The notes: generated by a model not told the origin, from the sequence alone. DNA of 64,000 nt from Acanthosepion lycidas (GCA_963932145.1 OZ010578.1:41343101-41407100), one strand, 5' to 3'; shown: positions 47,166 through 58,217, numbered from the stretch's first letter. Program-made: numbers and translations.

Positions 47166-48010
47166 TCAAGGTGACCTGTCATATATGAGTGCCTGCCGCA
47201 TGTCTCCGTCGTTTGCGAAGTATTTCCCACGAAGGTGGTGGTCCAGGTAATCGAAGGGGTGTTAATCTGCTGACGCAAGGTTCGGGGAGTAATGTGGATG
47301 TCATAGTGTCTCCCAGCCATGTAGCGTATGATATCGTTGGCCTAGCCGCGCTACGTAAGGTCTAGCACTGTCATGGAGGAATAGTAAACCATTGCGATTA
47401 ACCAATGTTGCTTTCTTCTGCTTCAGTACCTACTACACACGTCAAACTGCTACCAGTACAGGTCCGCAGTGATGGTAGCAATTCATAGTGCGCCAATTGT
47501 CGACTATTCTACCAGATACAGAGAATGAGCTTGCGTAGGTGACCTTGTGATGTGATGCATAGTGGCCCGTGGTGACGACCGATGACTGACGCTCTTGGAA
47601 GTGTCATACAGGGCTAACTTTTCGTCATTGCTGTGCACTCTATCAAATATGGATACGATGCGGTGTCGAGAAAGCAACGAAAACAGACTGTCACTTGTTG
47701 CTTTTTTTGCTTAAGACAGTGTGTGGGTTACCCACTTGTTTAATTTGTACGCCTTCCCTATGGGTTGCAAGTGAAGTATGATTTTTTTTTATCAGAAACC
47801 TTGAAGCGCTTGACGAGCTTACCGCATGGTTGGCTGATGTCCTCCTCTAGTGTCGCCTTCAGGGACTTATCATTCAGGACCTGTAGCCGGCCACAGCGAG
47901 GTTCCTCACAATGAGTCACCCGACCTGAACTTCTGGAAACGGTGCCTGGCGGTACGTTCACTCACAGGATTATCACCAAAGACTTGATGTATTAAGCGAC
48001 TTGGTGCGGC
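47165..48010 (-). pseudogene. Mariner transposase fragment (minus strand, another family)
   Basis: From 48010 downward: RCGRLQVLNDKSLKATLEED and GKLVKRFKVSD (helix-turn-helix region), SLLSRHRIVSIFDRV, SNDEKLALYD (first catalytic block), ADLYW, VYYSSMT, GWETL, HYSPNLAS and FDYLDHHLRGKYFAND. Many stops and frame changes. A shorter copy is at 49590-49850. Confidence 0.75.
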
Positions 48011-48120
48011 TGCGGATAACCCCATCTTGAAGTCATAAAACAGACAACAACGAACAAGCTACTTTGACAGCGCCATGTGTGCACGCAACGCGCATGCTTT
48101 TGTGAAAAGTAATGCACACA

Positions 48121-48600
48121 AAACCCACCCATACCGCTTTCTTGGCACGTGACACACTCAGTTGTATACCCGTGATCACTTCTTCCTACACGACGTAAAT
48201 AAACCGCAAGGACATTTTGTAAATATAAACCAGCAATTCACTGCCTTACAGAAGATCGCACTTAAGTACTCTTTTCTTTGTGTCTAAGGACAGTCGTGAG
48301 TAGAATTACATTTCTGTCACTCCAAGTCACTTCTTCATCGGTGAAGAGATTTCCCAGCATTCCCTGCCATATTGAAGATTAGATATTACGCAGCAGTGAG
48401 AAGAATCACATCTCTGTCGCTCAAAATCTGTTCTCTCTGTGAAGAGATTGTCCAGTATCCACTGCCATATAGAAGATTAGATATTATTATAATTCAAAAC
48501 CCACCCAAACCGCTTTCTTGGCACGTGACGTACTCATTTGTGTATCAGTAATCACTTCTTCCCCCACGACTTAAAAAAACGGCAAGGACATTTTTGTTTA
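48121..48600 (-). repeat. Duplicated segment with LINE scraps
   Basis: ACCGCTTTCTTGGCACGTGA and flanks occur at 48121-48223 and 48498-48600 (offset 377). Between them, minus strand, the RTE-like LINE phrase ...IWQGMLGN...DEEVTWSDRN occurs twice (about 48330-48400 and 48430-48490). Confidence 0.65.
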
Positions 48601-48754
48601 CCTTATAATAGCATAAGATGTTGACATACCACATGATATCAAACAAAAGATTAGGAAGGAAACCCCTATCAATACTAGAAATATCAATAACCGTTACTGA
48701 AGTTAAGAAACAATTTTTTTCTGCAGAAATGTTTTAATAGAATGATTTTATAGA

Positions 48755-49500
48755 TTTCAGGTTTGGTTTGGTTTGGTTTGGTTTGTTTTACGGAATATCA
48801 ACCTTAATGGGTTATTCAATGCTGACAAATTTTTTTATTGCTGGTAATATTTTTTCTAAAAATCTATAGCTGGTAATATTTTTTCCAAAAATATATTGCT
48901 AGTAATATTTTTTTTCCAAAATATATTGCTGGTAATATTTTTTTTCCAAAATATATTGCTGGTAATATTTTTTTTCCAAAATGTATTACTGGTAATATTT
49001 TTTTTTCCAAAATGTATTGCTGGTAATATTTTTTTTCCAAAATGTATTACTGGTAATATTTTTTTTCCAAAATATATTGCTGGTAATATTTTTTTTCCAA
49101 AATGTATTACTGGTAATATTTTTTTTCCAAAATGTATTACTGGTAATATTTTTTTTCCAAAATGTATTGCTGGTAATATTTTTTTTCCAAAATGTATTAC
49201 TGGTAATATTTTTTTTCCAAAATGTATTGCTGGTAATATTTTTTTTCCAAAATGTATTGCTGGTAATATTTTTTTTCCAAAATGTATTACTGGTAATATT
49301 TTTTTCTTCAAAAATGTATCGCTGGTAATAATGTATTGCTGGTATTACAACCTATTTTTACACTTTCATAGTGTTTTGACCCCAATTTGGGAGTTAACTA
49401 TTTGTCCATAGTTGGGACCCTAACAGGTGCTACCACCCAGGATCAGAGTGGACCTGAAGACACCAGAGATGGTTCCACGCTCCTGATCTCTGAGAAAAAA
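48755..49500 (+). mobile_element. Minisatellite-bearing SINE-like element, expanded copy
   Basis: GGTTTGGTTTGGTTTGG, CAACCTTAATGGGTTATTCA, then about 16 units of a 30-bp repeat (ATTGCTGGTAATATTTTTTT plus TCCAAAATGT) at 48831-49345. After it come GAGTTAACTATTTGTCCATA, GGGACCCTAACAGGTGCTAC and GGTTCCACGCTCC. Unit variants ATTGC and ATTAC alternate. Open frames over it are repeat translations, not genes. Confidence 0.85.
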
Positions 49501-49589
49501 AAATTAACCTAAAAACTCTTAAGTAACTTCTTCAGATGGAGACTTTCATGCGGATGTTATAGCGCCAAACTAGTTCAGAATTATCGAAG

Positions 49590-49850
49590 GGATGTTAACC
49601 GATGACTGACGCTCTTGGGAGTGTCACACAGAACCAACTTTTTGTCACTGGTGGGCACTCTATCAAATATTGACTAGCTCACCGCAGGGTTGGCTGTTGT
49701 CCCCTTCTATGGTCGCTTTCAGGGCCTTATCATTCAGGATCTGTAGCCGGCCACAGCGGGGTTCATCACAACGAGTCACCCGACCTGAACTTCTGAAAAA
49801 AAAAATGTGCCTGGCAGTGCGTTCACTCGCAATATTATCACCAAGGAATC
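49590..49850 (-). pseudogene. Mariner transposase fragment, internally deleted
   Basis: Minus strand keeps the RLQILNDKALKATIEGDNSQ-like N-terminal block (about 49680-49780) and a DKKLVLCDTPK-like first catalytic block (about 49610-49640), collinear with 47165-48010. Confidence 0.65.
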
Positions 49851-50509
49851 TAGAATTATATGTACTTGCAGCCGGATGTAGTTTATCGTCGTGCCCAGTA
49901 TGGTATAGATTTCAAACGAAAATGGAACTGGTCGATGACTGCCAAACGAATGTTTCCGCATAAGGAAACGTCTAATATTACCATCAATTTTGCCATAATT
50001 GTTTTGCTTAGCTTCTGATTTGCTCTTCCTATACTTCAGATTTCTGTGCCACAATTTCGATCATTTGGCGTCCTTGACAACATGCTAACCGTCATATTAC
50101 ACGATGCACCCATTGTAAAGGAATGTCGCGATGAAACATTCATTTAGCTGTAACTCGTATACCCGCTACCCACGGTCTCCGGAAGCACAAGTGAAAACGG
50201 CGACTCCATTAGTGACGAAAAGTGTCCGAATTTGTCTCATTCCGACACAAACAGAACTGCGACGCTCGACTTGCGATTACAGACAATCGCAGTAATTATT
50301 TCGTTTCGTAAATCGAAATGTTGCTGCATTTGTCAAGTCAATACGCTAGCCCGAAGAGACAGCGAGGATGAAGAGAGTTAATGACCGGACCCTGTCATAA
50401 AACTTCCGGTTCAAAAGCGCCGTATTAAATAATTGTTAATGATTTATTGGTAGACATCTAGAGAACACTTTCACATTTCAACTGAAGCCATTCCCGCTCC
50501 ATTAAATGA

Positions 50510-50512
<3 letters not shown>
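49851..50512. other. Mostly unassigned spacer
   Basis: GGATGTAGTTTATCGTCGTG (about 49874) is a scrap of the minisatellite-bearing SINE. The rest is unassigned and less AT-rich. Confidence 0.45.
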
Positions 50513-50556
<44 letters not shown>

Positions 50557-50714
50557 AAATATAACAGAAAATCAATGTCTATTATGTCTGATCATGAGCC
50601 GTTCTATTATTCGAATGTTTGCTTTAATTTCTGGTGAAAATAAAGACAAAATTGTCCAACATTTTGGATTAAATTGGTGCTAAGCTTATTATTATATTAC
50701 ACACACACACACAG

Positions 50715-50809
<95 letters not shown>

Positions 50810-50881
50810 CATATATATATATATAAATATATGCATGCATACATACATATATATTTTTATGTTATATTATATTACATACAT

Positions 50882-50936
<55 letters not shown>
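50513..50936. repeat. (TA)n, (AC)n arrays and PLE 3'-flank copy
   Basis: (TA)n 50513-50551; AAATATAACAGAAAATCAATGTC (50555-50577), related to 62690 and the inverse of 63700; (AC)n 50701-50726; (TA)n 50727-50806; (AC)n(TA)n 50880-50936. Confidence 0.8.
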
Positions 50937-50940
<4 letters not shown>

Positions 50941-51015
50941 GTTCGTGCAAAAATAATGTCGTTTTCTCACATATTAACATATGTGAGAAAACGACATTAT
51001 TTTTGCACCCACCTA

Positions 51016-51016
<1 letters not shown>
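50937..51016. mobile_element. Palindromic mariner MITE, 80 bp
   Basis: Same family and length as 6163-6242, with CATATTAACATATG at the centre. TA duplication at 50935-50936 and 51017-51018, inside a (TA)n array. Confidence 0.9.
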
Positions 51017-51079
<63 letters not shown>

Positions 51080-51082
<3 letters not shown>

Positions 51083-51905
51083 CTTAAAAACAAGGAATGT
51101 ATTGATTTTAATTTTAAAAGTCTCTAAAGCCCTTTCAACCAACATCTCATCAGGAGGTAATCGTTGGATAATTAATTAACGAAAAGAAGAGTAACGACAA
51201 TAAAGAGCAAAAAGGGGAACACACTAAAATAACAAACAAGTGTATATACTTGTAACGAGGGGAGGGGAAATAACGTGTAAATAAATAAGCGAGGGACAGT
51301 TAAAATAAAGTATCCCCCAACAGTTTAAAAGACTTTACAAATTCCTTCTGCCGGCAGAGAGAAGGTTTCCTTAATCCTATACAGACCGATTCCAAAATCT
51401 TCAAATGATTGTTGGAATCGGCTGTATGAATAATTTTAAACCACTCTTTTTTGTACAACTTGGCGCAGGCTATATTCTCAACTAAGTGTTGAGCAATAGC
51501 CGATTCCATATTCATGGGGGGAAGATAGCATATTTTATCTATCTTACCAAGTCTTATTTTGGAAGGTACATGCTGATTGATTCTAGTTTCCAAATGCAAG
51601 ATTGTACGCCCTACATAACCAGCAGCACACTGGCAATTAAACTCATATACTAAATTACTCAATTTGATGTAGGGCAATACATCCTTGTGAAACAACGGAA
51701 ACACAGACCTAGTTCGAAAAATGCTACGTAAAGCAACTGATATACACTTGTTTGTTATTTTAGCGTGGTCCCCCTTTTTGCTCTTTATTGTCGTTACTAT
51801 TCTTTTCGTTAATTAATTATCCAACGATTACCTACTGATGAGATGTTGGTTGAAAGGGCCTTAGAGACTTTTAAAATTAAAATCAGTACATTCCTTGTTT
51901 TTAAA
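51080..51905 (-). mobile_element. Penelope-like element fragment with inverted arms
   Basis: A GIY-YIG frame lies at 51300-51704. Arms 51080-51240 and 51735-51905 are inverse copies (CAACCAACATCTCATCAG/CTGATGAGATGTTGGTTG, and a shared AATTAATTATCCAACGATTA). The copy downstream of the frame on the minus strand has CTGATGA...GAAA about 150 nt past the stop, a weak hammerhead-like core. (TA)n arrays bound both sides (51023-51079 and 51942-51998). Confidence 0.75.
51300..51704 (-). pseudogene. PLE GIY-YIG endonuclease domain
   Basis: 134-codon open frame: LVYEFNCQCAAGYVGRT is the PLE form of the GIY-YIG start (Y-F-C-C---YVGRT), followed by LETRINQHVP, SAIAQHLVEN and HLKILESVCIGLRKPSLC. This order is diagnostic of the C-terminal endonuclease of Penelope-like elements. 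The RT that should precede it is absent. Best-preserved coding stretch in the window, but 5'-truncated. Confidence 0.8.
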
Positions 51906-51937
51906 ATTATATATAAATTTTATACCTCTAAACATTT

Positions 51938-52002
<65 letters not shown>

Positions 52003-52014
52003 TTTTTAAATCGA

Positions 52015-52265
52015 GTTCACCCCAAGAAATGCTGTAAAGCCACTAAATCACAAGGGGTTACTTGGTGTGGTAGCATTAGAAAACAAAATCATTATTATTA
52101 AGGAACAAGAACAAAAGAAGTGTAACCAGGCGGTCAGTCGATAGCGATTGACATTACATTCAATTTTTTGCCGTTACATCTAGCCAAATCAAACTTTAAA
52201 TGGATAAGACCTCGTCGCTAGTCAAGTACTGCTCTTAAATTCAGAGTCTAGGCATCATAGCGAAG
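52015..52265 (-). pseudogene. Jockey-like LINE 3' end
   Basis: Family 3'-end phrase GTAAAGCCACTAAATCACAA and ATAGCGATTGACATTACATT (inverse of coding), as at 19338 and 61081. Only the extreme C-terminus. Confidence 0.6.
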
Positions 52266-53320
52266 AGCGATATTAATTCTGTATTATGTACAGAAATCTG
52301 CCCCCAGGCCAAAATGAGAAATGGGAAAAAATGTCTTAACATAAAATTTAGCTTGTCACAATCACTGACAGAAACGTACAACAATATTCCTTACACCAGA
52401 GCAACACATTCTCGCATACCATTCTTACTACAATTACCATAATACCTCAGAGTCTCTATGTAGTACTTACTAGTCCCCGTATATACAATTCATTGTGTGT
52501 GGGGGGAAGGGAATATAACAATAATTTTAAATTCTAATCGCCAATATGTATTTACAAATATGAAACAAAAATATTTACAAGAAACTAAATAAAAGAGTAT
52601 CAGTAATAAACCCCACCCACACAATCTTTAAACCATGGTGAGAGCGATATATATTTCTTCTATGCACAGAAAATTTGGCACAATGCCAAAATGAGGAATG
52701 GAGGAAAAGGACAGTCTTCTGTTTTAACGTTAAATTTAGCTAACCACAAACACCAGTCCAAACACAACAATATTCCTTAAACCACAACGCATTCTTACTT
52801 ATCTTTTTTAATACATACACCATAATGCCACATTGTCTCTATGAACATCCTAACTAATCCCCATATGTATAATTCATTGGCTGTGGGACGAGAGGAATAA
52901 AACAACAATTTAAAAATTAGCCCCAAACCATGGTGAAGAACGATATTTATTCTACTATGTACAGAAATGTTGCACAAGGCCAAAATGGAGAATGGGTGGA
53001 AAGAACGGCCTTTATCTGTCTTAAATTTAAACTTAGCTAGCTACAAACACTTACCCAAACATACCACAATATTTCTTACACTAAAACAACACATTCTTAC
53101 TTACCTTTATTACTACATCCACCATAATACCTTATTGTCTCTATGAAAATCCTAACTAGTCCTCATATGTACAATTGATTATCTGTGAGAGGAGGGGAAT
53201 AAAACAGCAATTTAAAAATTAGCCACAATAATTATTTATCATATAAAAACAAAACTATTTACAAGAAACCAAACAAAATAATGTTAGTAATAAAAAAAAA
53301 AAACAGAATCCTTAAATGGA
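52266..53320. repeat. Three tandem units of a 290-370-bp satellite
   Basis: Units at about 52266-52632, 52633-52922 and 52923-53300. Shared blocks are GGCCAAAATGRGRAATGG, CCACAATATTYCTTACAC, TTGTCTCTATGAA and AATTTAAAAATTAGCC. The middle unit lacks a block of about 75 bp present in the others. Confidence 0.8.
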
Positions 53321-53524
53321 GCAGAAACATCAGTTAAATGGACGAAAACTAATAATATAAAACCTTCATTCATCCCATGCACTCACATTAAAACACACCA
53401 ACAAATACGAAAAAAACACAACCGAAACGAAAGGCATCCCGCATCCACCAGAGAACTGACATCATTGACCACCTAACGAGGGAAGGGATGCGGAATTAAA
53501 CCAAGAAAAATGGGGACAGAAATA

Positions 53525-53590
53525 AAAGGGGCCATAGTGAAGAGCTCATTCGAATAATTACCATGAAAGTATTTATAGAAAAGGGTCAAG
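53525..53590 (-). pseudogene. Jockey-like LINE scrap
   Basis: Minus strand FSINTFMVIIRMSSSLWP, the same block as at 31000-31040. Confidence 0.55.
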
Positions 53591-53939
53591 TGTCTGTATT
53601 AAATTTAATATTTATTATTTATTTGATGAAGGCTTTAAAAACATATTTAATAGTGAACAGATGGAATGCGCTAATTTTGTTTATATAAAAAATCAATAAA
53701 TTGTGTATAATTCTTAATTTAAAGTTCCCATAAAAATTATTTTATGAGAACATTTCCATGTTAAATTATTCAAGCGAATTTAACCTAAATCTTGAAATAA
53801 AAATAACTGTAAATTTCATAGAAATTACAATATAATTTTATTGAATTTATTTTTGTATTTATTCATTTTTTTAAAATGTAATATTTTAGTTCTTGAATTT
53901 TTGCTACAACTTGTACTACTTGGATTAAAACAAATCTCA

Positions 53940-54118
53940 TTACAATGACTGCAGGCCACGAACACCATAGTTTAAAAATTGAATGGCTCAAAATAAACAT
54001 GTATTTCCTAAGCATTTAATGATGTGTTTATTAGGCTTCTAGCAATTATAAATGAAAACAAAATAAATAAATAAAATAATATGGGATGGTTTTGAAATTT
54101 CCACGACAATAATAAAAA
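53940..54118. repeat. Repeat flanking the RTE LINE, 3' side
   Basis: CACGAACACCATAGTTTAAA through ATGGTTTTGAAATTTCC is repeated, diverged, at 55010-55192 in the same orientation. Confidence 0.8.
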
Positions 54119-54119
54119 A

Positions 54120-54980
54120 AAAAGATTAATTTGCCTCTTGCCGATGTTAAGTTTCCTTTTTGTTTCCATTCTCTCCAAAACTTCGTCGTTGCTCACATAT
54201 TTGGTCCATGGTATCCTCAGAATCTTTCTGTAGAACCATTTTTCTGTTGCTTCAAGTCTCTTCTTCATCTTTGCGGAGATTGTCCAGCATTCGCTGCCAT
54301 ACAGGAGGACAGATATCACGTCACGGTTCAGTACTATTTTCTTTCTTTCCAACGAACTTTTTCTATCTCTTAATATTGTTTAGCTTTTGCAATGCATTTT
54401 TTAGCCATTCAAATACATCTTCGGATTGCTGCAAAGTTTTATATTGGCAGTACCAAGAATGCTTTCAAAAACCGCTGGTGTCAGTCCCTTTAGTGTCACA
54501 CACTCCGCCCTTTGTTAGAGCAATTCCCAGATATTTAAATTTCTGTACCTGCTTGATTTTAGTATCCCCGACCTGTAATTTTCATTTTGGGCTCACCCTT
54601 ATGCTGATAACCATGCATTCTGTCTTCTTATAGTTTATGCTTAGTCCTTTCTTGTCGCTTTCTTTCGTACCTCTGTTGAAGGTTTTTTTTATTTTATTTT
54701 CCGTGTCTGCTATCAGCGCTCTGTCATCTGCATATTTTATATCGTTAAGATTGTGGCCTTCAGTAATGAATTCTGGTAGGATTTCTAGTTCTCTCAGAAT
54801 TGCCTCGCTGTATAGGTTGAATAAATCCGGTGAGAAGACATATATTTGTCTTACACCCCTTTCTATATCTGTATGTCTGCTGAACTCATTGCCTGTTCGT
54901 ATGCAGGCGGTTTGCCGCCATTATAGATTCTTGATTATTTTAATGCCTTTCCCGAAAATGTCACTGTAGCTTTAACAAAT
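54120..54980 (-). pseudogene. RTE-like LINE: RT core with YADD plus C-terminal region
   Basis: Minus strand reads LPEFITEGHNLNDIKYADDR (catalytic YADD at 54723-54734), then KTECMVISI and KMKITG. Further on come LLYGSECWTISAKMKKRLEA (54230-54300) and RKILRIPWTKYVSNDEVLER. This is the most complete RTE-type copy here, covering RT motifs 5-7 and the connecting region. The endonuclease is missing and frames are broken. Confidence 0.8.
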
Positions 54981-55009
54981 CTCCGTGGCGTACTTTTTAT
55001 TTAAAACCA

Positions 55010-55192
55010 ATTTCATAGTAATAGTTGCGGGGCACGGACGCCATAGTTCAAAAATTGAATGGCGTAAAATAAATTTCTATTTCCAACGCAGTTTTATATG
55101 TTTACTAGGCTTGCTAAAAGCTATAAATAACAAAATAAAAATAAAAAATAACATGGCAGGGTTTAGAAATTTTCGCAGCAATAATGAAAAAA
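55010..55192. repeat. Repeat flanking the RTE LINE, 5' side
   Basis: Second copy of 53940-54118. Such a long same-orientation pair is not a target duplication; more likely tandem LINE copies where the 3' tail of one precedes the truncated start of the next. Confidence 0.75.
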
Positions 55193-55252
55193 AATGAAAC
55201 ATACGGAATTAATGGTTGTCAGAAAAAAAAAAGTCGGAGGATTAAATTCATA

Positions 55253-55770
55253 AGGTGCGTTAAATTAAACTGTTGACTGATAGATTCTATTTTTACGGCT
55301 AATGAGCAATTTGAAGCTAGAATATATTTTTAGATTGTAAGAATTTTTTAGAGATAGTAATTGTTTAGTGATACAATTCTAACTAATTAACCCATAGATA
55401 GGAGAGAATGGGTGGATTCTTGCCTTTCCCAAGGGTATTTGCGGTTAAGTGAATATAATGAACAGAATGGGAATTGAAACACGGATCTCCGAATAAGAAT
55501 TTACAGCTATTATCCATTGCACCACCTGCACATCCAAGCTTACAGCACCTGCTATTCTCACACATCTGGGTACTGATCGGGCTCAACGTTGCTTAAGTTC
55601 AGTAAATTAAATTTAATTTATTGTTGATTGATAGATTCGTTTTCTACGGTTAATGAATACTTTGCAGGTTATTTAAAACCAGAATATATATTTTAGATTG
55701 TAAGATTTTTTTTTAAATAGTCGTGGCTTAGTGATACAATGCTTACTAATTAACCCATAGATAGGGGGAG
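55253..55770 (-). mobile_element. tRNA-derived SINE between direct repeats
   Basis: Direct repeats at 55253-55410 and 55593-55770 (GATTGATAGATTC, AGATTGTAAGA, CTAATTAACCCATAGATAGG). Between them on the minus strand are the A-box-like GGTGGTGCAATGGATAATAG (about 55515-55535) and B-box-like GTTTCAATTCCC (about 55467-55480). Then AAATACCCTTGGGAAAGGC, shared with 1-430. Confidence 0.65.
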
Positions 55771-55803
55771 ATTACCATTGACGAAAAATAGTGACAATTA
55801 CAG

Positions 55804-55810
55804 TGGTATT

Positions 55811-55854
<44 letters not shown>

Positions 55855-55855
55855 T
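55804..55855. repeat. (TC)n(AC)n microsatellite
   Basis: (TC)n then (AC)n. Confidence 0.9.
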
Positions 55856-56104
55856 TCTCAAAACGAATTCCATAGAAAACACAACAAAAAGTGATACAAC
55901 TAAACCAGTAAACAAAAAAAATCACCTACCCACCCACTCAGCTTTTCTTTCACTAATATGATATCCGTTCCCAGTTTTGCAGCGGATAATCATTCCTCTT
56001 GGAACGGTTGCCCAATATCTTGGCCCTCTGTGGAACTAACTTAAATTCTTCCATTGCTACAAATGAATTCTTGGTTCCAGGTTATCCTATGCTGAAAATA
56101 TTCG

Positions 56105-56717
56105 GAACTGACTTTTGATGGTCAGGAAATTGTCTCTCGAGGCCTCAGACTACTCCTTCGTCTACTTCTGTCTCTTTCGTTACTAAACTTTTAGCGATCT
56201 CTTTTTCCTTTATCTCACCCCCTCTTCCCGGGACTGTAATATATTAGCCATAATTGCTGACAGTATAGAAATGGCACTTTCTCTCCATCCATCTGCTAAT
56301 ACCTTTGTCTTCGGTGACTTTAATGCTCACCATGGCACATGGCTTAAACATTCTAAAATTACTGAGGTTGCTGGTGTTCAGACATTAATTTTTTTTCCAT
56401 TGGCCACTCCCTTGGACAATTCGTGTATTTCCCTACTCGTTTCTCTAGAATACGCAAGCAACAGACTTCTCTACTTGATTTATTTCTCACCTCCTTTCAT
56501 CGCTCTTGCCGAGCTAAGCAACACTGCCCTCTTGGTAATTCTGACCACACTGTGGTAGCTATTGATATTTTGTTCCAATCAGCTATTAAACAGGAACCAC
56601 CTATTCACAAGACCTCTTTCCGTTACCAGCATGCTGATTGGGAGACGTTCCGTGATTTTCAATATGATGCCCCACAGACTGACATGTTCCAGCCTTGTTG
56701 TTTACATTTGGGTAATC
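56105..56717 (+). pseudogene. Jockey-like LINE AP-endonuclease fragment, tandem unit 1
   Basis: ALSLHPSANTFVFGDFNAHH contains the catalytic D and N of AP-type endonucleases. It is followed in another frame by FPTRFSRIRKQQTSLLDLFL, CPLGNSDHTVVAIDILF (the SDH motif) and SFRYQHADWETFRDF. 5' and 3' parts of the LINE are missing. Confidence 0.75.
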
Positions 56718-57290
56718 TTCAATGACCAGGGAATTGTCTCTCGAGGCCACAGACTACTCCTTCATGCGCAAACATCTTTCGTTACTAAACTCTGTTAGGT
56801 ATCTCTTTTTACTTTATCGCTCCCCCTCTTCTCAGGACTGCAGTATATTAGACATAATTACTGAGAATATAGAAAAGGCACTTTCCCTCTACTCATCTGC
56901 GAAAATCTTTGTCTTTGGTGACATTAATGGTCACCACAACTCGTGGCTTAAACATTCTAAAAGGACTGATGTTGCCGGTGTTTAGAAATTAGATTTTTTC
57001 ATGATCCATTCCCTTACTCAAATCGTGGACTTACCTACTTGTTTCTTTAGCAAAACCGAGGCAATGTGCTTCTCTGTTTAATTTATTTCTTACATCCTCT
57101 TCTCGCAATTGCCGAGCTTTGCAACACTGCCCTCTTGGTAATTCTGACCACTCTGTGGTAGCTATTAATATATCGTTCCAATCATCTACTAAACAAGAAC
57201 CCCTATGCACAAGTCCTCTTTCTGTTACCAGCATGCTGATTAGGACTCCTTTTTCATCTTGTATGAGAAATAACGATAGTCTTTATGCAC
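56718..57290 (+). pseudogene. Jockey-like LINE AP-endonuclease fragment, tandem unit 2
   Basis: Repeats unit 1 at an offset of about 613 bp: ELSLEATDYSF, then FVFGDINGHHNSW (N of DFN changed), CPLGNSDHSVVAINISF and SFCYQHAD. Several stops. Confidence 0.75.
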
Positions 57291-57334
57291 TAACTACCTG
57301 ATAAGAAACTCAGACAATCCAGTGTCTCTGGCTA

Positions 57335-57659
57335 TGGATCTGATTGACTTGGAGGGATCGTTCTCAATCATGGCCTGGATCTCACCAACAAATTCGGAAG
57401 TTCTTTTCTTATCAGAACAATCCGAGTTGCCGTACCTACGTAATCACCATTAGACTCATCTAACTCTTTTGCACTGTCCTCAGATTGAGCCCCAAACACT
57501 CTGAAATGGTCGTATTGGGGCTTCCTGCGTGAATGACAAGCAGTACAGTATACAGTTTCGAAGATTCTGGTGCTCTTTTTTCACTCTTTTTTCAAAAACA
57601 AACTATACGCATGCGCGAAATTAAGATTATACAATGGCAATAATTTACCCATCACATCG

Positions 57660-57660
<1 letters not shown>
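57335..57660 (-). mobile_element. maT-like Tc1/mariner N-terminal fragment
   Basis: Minus strand: right terminus GATGTGATGGGTAAATTATTG (about 57637-57657), then DCSDKKRTSEFVGEIQAMI and DPSKSIRSIARDTG, the helix-turn-helix half. Complements the copy at 31673-32487. The catalytic half is absent. Confidence 0.7.

Positions 57661-57717
<57 letters not shown>
57661..57717. repeat. (TA)n array
   Basis: 57 bp of TA adjoining the transposon terminus. Confidence 0.9.
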
Positions 57718-57720
<3 letters not shown>

Positions 57721-57721
57721 A

Positions 57722-57929
57722 AATGTAAAACAACGAAGAGTAAGATTTCAGTGTTCAAAATATTAATGTAAAACAGGGCTCAATACAAAAGTAGAGCAAT
57801 AAATATTTATTTATTATATTAGCACTTAGTAACATCGTGATTTCCCACCTGATGAAACGTTAAAAAAATGTTCACGTTGAAACAAGACGTTTTCTGCTGG
57901 GTATGTACATGTTCTAATGCAACAGTGCA

Positions 57930-57945
<16 letters not shown>
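57722..57945 (+). mobile_element. Box element with decayed hammerhead
   Basis: GAGTAAGATTTCAGTGTTCA, then the box GGGCTCAATACAAAAGTAGAGC (57777-57798). The plus-strand CTGATGA (57849-57855) is followed by AACGT/ACGTT, GAAAC and a mostly paired ACAAGA/TTTTCT helix III. The base at the cleavage position is G and helix I starts with a mismatch. Relative to 45475-45690 the box lies inverted with respect to the ribozyme. Confidence 0.6.
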
Positions 57946-57993
<48 letters not shown>

Positions 57994-58182
57994 ATCAAAT
58001 ATGGATTAAATCCGACAGAATTATAGAATAAGTAAAAACACAGAAGCCAATGTATCCGAACATTCTCTTCCACAACACATCCCCACCAAATTTGATGAAT
58101 ATTAAATAAAAACTGTTAAACTTACAAAAAACTTACCTGTTTGTTTATTCTATCATATATATATATACATATATATGTGTGC

Positions 58183-58217
<35 letters not shown>
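57936..58217. repeat. (TA)n arrays with unassigned spacer
   Basis: (TA)n at 57936-57989 and 58155-58217. The 160 bp between them and 58218-58480 after them are unassigned. Confidence 0.8.

Noticed and set aside
48831-49345. Regular 30-bp repeats that could look like a CRISPR array
   Set aside because: There are no unique spacers: the units are directly tandem, in a eukaryotic transposon context.
48896-49411. 171- and 151-codon open frames on both strands
   Set aside because: Translations of a 30-bp minisatellite; 30 is a multiple of 3, so any stop-free frame stays open.
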